The notes beneath the pieces were generated by a model. That model had not been told where the DNA came from and made no database searches. It saw nothing but the letters and a program-made list of their open reading frames with translations. Positions 40,960-44,820 of a stretch of DNA of 44,820 bases are shown here, piece by piece. How positions within the stretch are numbered: position 1 is the first letter of the stretch; every line of letters starts with the position of its first letter. The DNA comes from an uncultured Bacteroidales bacterium. Its GTDB lineage: Bacteria > Bacteroidota > Bacteroidia > Bacteroidales > Muribaculaceae. The stretch spans positions 1-44,820 of the forward strand of contig CACYRK010000025.1 in the NCBI GenBank assembly GCA_902776835.1, read 5' to 3'. The position numbers were made by a program, and so were the translations under genes.

Positions 40960-43164
40960 TTAATTGTTATTAGTTATTGTTTGACCATTTAATACAAGAG
41001 CGTTGATTCCAACCAGCCCAAGAGCAGCCAGTATCCCTTGACAGAATGATTTGAGATTTTGAAATTCGCTGTCAGATAAATTATTCACTCTCACCTTGAT
41101 TGAGCCATTAGAGATGCTCTTACTCAGACTGATGTCATTCAACATATTTTCAACATCATCACTTGAATACATTACAATTTCCTCAGGTATACTGATTGCC
41201 ATAACATCTAGAGTATTGTTGTTAATTGTAACATTCCTGTCGTGCCGCGGATTTGTAGAAGTCCAAGTGAAAGGCGTAGTATTACCATTGGCCCTAAATT
41301 CCGCACACGACACAGGCAACTTTGACAAATCACCTTCAACATCGCATTTATTTAGATTTATAGTGGTAAGTTTATGAAGATTTGTAAGTGTATCAACACT
41401 ACCTGACACATGACTATTACCTAGATTCAGAGATTGTAACTTTGTTAAAGTACTCAAATTTGAAATGTTATCTGTGACCACACTGCCACTTAAATTTATT
41501 TTAACTAATTTAGTCAAGCTAGAAAGCGAGGAGATATTGCCAGAAATACTTTGAAGGGGAAGAATCAGTTCGGTTAGATTTGTATTATAAATTAAATTTG
41601 AAATATCACCTTCAACTTGGCTGCCACTTAAATTTATTTTAACTAATTTATTCAAACCTAAGAGTGAGGACAGATTACCAGTAATATCTTTAAGTTGAGC
41701 AATCATTTCTTTAAGTTCTGTGCAACCGCTAAATTTATAAATATCACCCTCAACATCACAGTTTGTTAAGTTGACTTTTTGCAAGTTGGACATACTAGGA
41801 AGATAGGTAATATTGCCATGAATGGAGGTGTAAGATATTCTTAATTCAATAAGGTTGCTAAAGCCGCTCAAGGCATTAAGGTTGCCACTCACACCATAGA
41901 GTGGATGCCGGTATGTTCCAACAGTGTTAAAATACTGAATCGTAGCAGGTAGGTTGGGTGATGTGCTATCCCCAATATTAAACACAACCGACTCGCCGGG
42001 AACACCCACTGCATCACTGGTGGTAATGTGGAGTTCTTTAAGATTGCTGCTGTTTGAAAACTCAACCCCCAGCCCATCGTCACATGAGCATCCAAAATTA
42101 TAAGATGGCATCTTAATCGAAACACCCGCAAACTGGCGGCAGCCGCATTGCCCGCTATTCTGCTCATTGTTCTGTAATAAAGTGCGGAACACATGCCCGC
42201 GCATGGTGAATGTGTGCAGATTCAAACTTGAAAATTGACCAATATTCCAAAATGAATAAATGGCCGGTGGTACAACCTTTCTTATATTTCCAGTGTTTTT
42301 AACCACAACATCGAACTCGCAGTATCTCTCAGTAGAAATCTTGTAGTATTTCGGTGTTTCGTTAAACTCGATGTTATTATATTTTATTAGTGTGTTTTCG
42401 GTAAGCCATAAAACGCCATTGTTATCCATGTGGGTCGGTGGATATAAGTTTGTGCTTGAATTGTATTCAGTAACACGGAAAACGTTGTTATTTATATCAC
42501 CCTTTATATTGAATATACCTATCAGGATTGGATAAGTACTTTCACCCTCGTTGCTGATTTTGGGCAAAATTGTCATTTTAGTCCATGCCCCCTCGTGAAG
42601 TATCACATGAAACGACACCAAGTCAGTAAAATCAGCTAATGGATTAAGCAACGTATCGGTTTGGTTGCATGACGCTATGGGCGTAGGGGAAAGAATAGTG
42701 CCGCTTGACGCAGGGGGAGGTGTAATGCCAATTGGCATTGGTGGGGGTAAAACTATCATAGAACTCTCGTTAATCTCATCAATAGACTTGATATCGGCCA
42801 CTTCGCCCGGGTCGAGAGTATGGAATTCGATATAGTCAACTTTTGAAGCGTCGGCGCAAAAATAGACCTTTCCGTCATCGTAAAGCAAATGAACATCGAC
42901 ACTGGTCTGATTAACCACTTTTAACGCTTCAAATCTCCATTGACTGCCCAAAGTGCTTGACGGCACAAAGTCAGCCAAATCATCAATGCTTTGTCCAATG
43001 TATGAAAGGGCGTATTCATTTTTGCTTGCCATCAAACTTGAACCTTCGGACTTAAAATACACATCAATGAACACATGCATCGGACGCCCGATGAGTGCAT
43101 ATTTGCGCATCGGAACTAACGAAACGTTTCCAACGTTATGCGGTTTAACTACGCTTACTGTCAT
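40960..43164 (-). CDS. LRR protein with novel N-terminal module
   Basis: The 734-residue protein lacks a signal peptide. Residues 1-150 form a module shared with the broken gene at 38123-38614 (IDVYFK, VYFCADASKVDYIEF). A Pro-rich linker follows (MIVLPPPMPIGITPPP). A beta-rich middle precedes LRRs over about residues 375-640, with units such as LVKINLSGSQVEGDISNL and LTTINLNKCDVEGDLSKL of about 23 residues. The C-terminal 80 residues (VENMLNDISLSKSISNG) look helical. LRRs with this GDIS/GNIS wording recur in Bacteroidota phage and prophage structural proteins as I recall, but no phage gene is nearby. Only 2 nt separate it from the genes before and after. Confidence 0.78.
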   Translation of the reverse strand: MTVSVVKPHNVGNVSLVPMRKYALIGRPMHVFIDVYFKSEGSSLMASKNEYALSYIGQSIDDLADFVPSSTLGSQWRFEALKVVNQTSVDVHLLYDDGKVYFCADASKVDYIEFHTLDPGEVADIKSIDEINESSMIVLPPPMPIGITPPPASSGTILSPTPIASCNQTDTLLNPLADFTDLVSFHVILHEGAWTKMTILPKISNEGESTYPILIGIFNIKGDINNNVFRVTEYNSSTNLYPPTHMDNNGVLWLTENTLIKYNNIEFNETPKYYKISTERYCEFDVVVKNTGNIRKVVPPAIYSFWNIGQFSSLNLHTFTMRGHVFRTLLQNNEQNSGQCGCRQFAGVSIKMPSYNFGCSCDDGLGVEFSNSSNLKELHITTSDAVGVPGESVVFNIGDSTSPNLPATIQYFNTVGTYRHPLYGVSGNLNALSGFSNLIELRISYTSIHGNITYLPSMSNLQKVNLTNCDVEGDIYKFSGCTELKEMIAQLKDITGNLSSLLGLNKLVKINLSGSQVEGDISNLIYNTNLTELILPLQSISGNISSLSSLTKLVKINLSGSVVTDNISNLSTLTKLQSLNLGNSHVSGSVDTLTNLHKLTTINLNKCDVEGDLSKLPVSCAEFRANGNTTPFTWTSTNPRHDRNVTINNNTLDVMAISIPEEIVMYSSDDVENMLNDISLSKSISNGSIKVRVNNLSDSEFQNLKSFCQGILAALGLVGINALVLNGQTITNNN

Positions 43165-43166
43165 GG

Positions 43167-44612
43167 TTAAAAATTAATTAAGATGTTATACAATTCATCG
43201 GTCATCCACGTTGTCGAATCCTGGTCCTGGATTTCACTCGAGTAATACAGATTGATGTACTCAAAATGCATGCGCGACGCAAACTCCTTTATTATTTGCC
43301 AATAGACAGGCACCACACGTACATAATCGCCCCCTATCAAATAACGATCGGTGCGCTCTGGGGCTCGCAGTGCTTTTGAATAAGGCTTGACGCCTATCTC
43401 CGAGAGTGCCAGGTTGCAGGCCACATTTTCAGCGGAGCACCAATATTTGGCATCCTTTGAAAGACCGTCAATCATGATGGCCTCAAACTGTTGCTCTATG
43501 CGGCGACGAACTTTTGCATTCAACTCGTCGCTATAATTGGCATATCCGTTTATTATATCTTCCAAATCATCGTCGAGGAAAGTCAACGACGGGTATGTGT
43601 TCACACTCGGTTTTATCAAGCCGTGAAATTGAGGATCGGCTTGTGCGAGTTGCCGAATACCAGCGAAAGAAATACGTGGAATTTTGCCTAAATTAGATAT
43701 TGAGTTAGCTAAAGCACTCAATTCGGAGACGTGATGGCTGTATTTGTCGGTCCAGTCACCACGCTCGTTGACTATGTAGACTTCAGTGAATTGAGGCATA
43801 TTAAGTGCTTGAAATTGCTCCATTAGCAAACACGTGAAATCCAGCACAAAACTACAATAATCTTCAACAGAACCTCGCCAATAGTTTGAATGGAATTTAA
43901 GCGCTTTGACACTAAGGCCGTTAACAAACGCTTCTTGTGCGATGCGTGCCGGCGTGTTGTTGACGTTCGAGGAGATATTTATCCACCCGCCAGTCATATA
44001 GGCATTGGAAAGATTGCTACCAAATACCCCAAGCTGTAGAATACATTCAGTTAGGCCAACGTTGCGCGCCCTGTTATCCGCGCTACACAAGTGGTATGAA
44101 TCTTCACCATATCCAGTGGTGGTTCTCACACAATGTGTGTAGACAACAGGCGTAGAACGGTGAATCACATCACCCCTCACAGAGATTTCCTGGCCATGCA
44201 CATTGAAAATGCGGCCTATAATGTCGGCCCGGGTCGAGGCGCCTGGATGCCCCTGGCTGTCGTAACGAGGAAAATCCACAAATCTGGTGTCGTGACTAAT
44301 TAAGGTTCCATTTACGAACTGCCCGCCGTCCATAAATACTATGGTGCTGTTCTCGGGAATCTCAACAATGCGATTGCCAAGGTCAAAGTTCGAATCGATT
44401 ATATAAACCTTGTTAGGCTGGGACATAGCATTTAATTTCCATACCTTAGTCCGTTCATTCGGGTATTCCGAATCCAGCTCACGGTCGCAGGCAAAATCCT
44501 TGTAAGTCCCGTCAGTGCCTTGCACTTCATTGTAGGCAGGTAAATAATTGATGAGATTGGGATTAACTGGGTCATCCCGTAATTGTCGTGTTGATGATGT
44601 GTCGGTGTTCAT
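43167..44612 (-). CDS. Tail-spike-like capped protein with possible glycosidase region
   Basis: The 481-residue protein (start MNTDTSSTRQ, 44612) has no signal peptide. A longer frame to 44654 would overlap the -7 box. Residues 70-105 (YIIDSNFDLGNRIVEIPENS, then TIVFMDGGQFVNGTLI) follow the pattern of the N-terminal beta-helical cap seen in Bacteroidota phage tail-spike and pectate-lyase-like proteins (recollection). Residues about 230-470 have alternating strand/helix character with VYIVNERGDW at 278-287; its Asn-Glu pair (282-283) could be the acid/base of a clan GH-A (TIM barrel) glycosidase. This is inference from one motif. It is the first gene of the AT-rich operon. Confidence 0.72.
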   Translation of the reverse strand: MNTDTSSTRQLRDDPVNPNLINYLPAYNEVQGTDGTYKDFACDRELDSEYPNERTKVWKLNAMSQPNKVYIIDSNFDLGNRIVEIPENSTIVFMDGGQFVNGTLISHDTRFVDFPRYDSQGHPGASTRADIIGRIFNVHGQEISVRGDVIHRSTPVVYTHCVRTTTGYGEDSYHLCSADNRARNVGLTECILQLGVFGSNLSNAYMTGGWINISSNVNNTPARIAQEAFVNGLSVKALKFHSNYWRGSVEDYCSFVLDFTCLLMEQFQALNMPQFTEVYIVNERGDWTDKYSHHVSELSALANSISNLGKIPRISFAGIRQLAQADPQFHGLIKPSVNTYPSLTFLDDDLEDIINGYANYSDELNAKVRRRIEQQFEAIMIDGLSKDAKYWCSAENVACNLALSEIGVKPYSKALRAPERTDRYLIGGDYVRVVPVYWQIIKEFASRMHFEYINLYYSSEIQDQDSTTWMTDELYNILINF

Positions 44613-44651
44613 GTTTGTTTCGGTTTTACGCTTTTTATTGCTATTCACCGG

Positions 44652-44683
44652 CAAATATAAAACAATTTTTGCGGTAATGCAAT
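44652..44683 (-). promoter_or_regulatory. Promoter of the AT-rich reverse operon
   Basis: On the reverse strand TATATTTG (44652-44659) is an exact -7 match, with ATTG (44680-44683) 20 nt upstream as a one-mismatch -33. The leader to the ATG at 44612 is about 33 nt. Upstream lies the 18-nt sequence (44722-44739) shared with the pnp upstream region. A forward -7 box (TAAATTTG, 44787-44794) near the window end probably serves a gene outside the window. Confidence 0.65.
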
Positions 44684-44721
44684 AAACAAGCGTTAAAAAT
44701 CAAAAAATGTTATAGGAGCGT

Positions 44722-44739
44722 CACGGCACTTTCATTTAA
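44722..44739 (-). repeat. 18-nt repeat shared with the pnp upstream region
   Basis: Read on the reverse strand this is TTAAATGAAAGTGCCGTG, identical to 80-97 on the forward strand. In both places it is in the same orientation to the downstream promoter and lies 50-62 nt upstream of its -7 box. Confidence 0.6.
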
Positions 44740-44820
44740 AAAAGTTTTTGAAGGCGAAAGATGGGTCATTTTTTATAGAAAATCACTAAATTTGCACGCA
44801 GCGATGCGGAAGCACCGCCG

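Noticed and set aside
38123..44683. Complete prophage
   Set aside because: No integrase, terminase, portal, capsid or lysis gene is visible; only adhesion-like proteins.

Overview
The window reads as chromosomal DNA of a gut Bacteroidota, order Bacteroidales, most likely Muribaculaceae or a close relative (inference from gene content, not from a marker search). Supporting signs: promoters of the Bacteroidota type (-33 TTTG, about 20 nt, -7 TAnnTTTG), little Shine-Dalgarno signal, a lipoprotein with a Cys-Ser-Asp-Asp-Asp-Glu export signal, BspA-type surface proteins, a PASTA/RluD gene pair and a DUF4292 lipoprotein behind a TPR protein. Most of the window is fairly GC-rich; 7.3-7.9 kb and 38.6-44.6 kb are clearly AT-richer and look acquired.

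Layout. 0.2-5.7 kb: pnp, a small His/Cys-rich protein, a TonB-dependent receptor and a surface lipoprotein. 5.8-9.9 kb: pncB (reverse), a DUF4160/DUF2442 pair, dgt (reverse) and dut. 9.9-14.9 kb: a forward cluster of TPR protein, DUF4292 lipoprotein, FemAB/GNAT-like acyltransferase and a flippase, pointing to envelope assembly. 15.2-16.1 kb: greA and a HIT hydrolase. 16.35-22.66 kb: two large convergent secreted leucine-rich-repeat proteins that share a C-terminal dockerin-like tail and a homologous 3' hairpin, with a MITE-like inverted-repeat element between them. 23.1-24.5 kb: an AraC regulator and HU. 24.7-28.6 kb: two rhomboid proteases followed by two exonuclease/endonuclease/phosphatase-fold proteins. 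28.8-31.7 kb: a RIC-like hemerythrin protein, a LuxR-type regulator with a degenerate receiver, and an MlaE/MlaF lipid transporter pair. 32.0-33.8 kb: a secreted phosphoesterase with a beta-propeller. 34.0-36.0 kb: ptb-buk. 36.2-38.1 kb: PASTA protein and RluD.

38.1-44.6 kb is the accessory part: a tightly packed, AT-rich reverse operon with a good promoter at its 5' end. It encodes a protein with a tail-spike-like N-terminal cap, an LRR protein with a distinct N-terminal module, two secreted formylglycine-generating-enzyme-like (FGE-like) proteins (one with an N-terminal dockerin-like segment), and a last gene, related to the N-terminal module of the LRR protein, that is broken by a single in-frame TGA. 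No phage structural genes, integrase or reverse transcriptase are visible, so it is not a complete prophage or a diversity-generating retroelement.

The most unusual non-coding signal is a set of three separate intergenic minisatellites, all with an exact 9-nt period but different cores (CTTAAAG, CTAGAAA, CTATAGAAA), each lying directly behind a gene or terminator.
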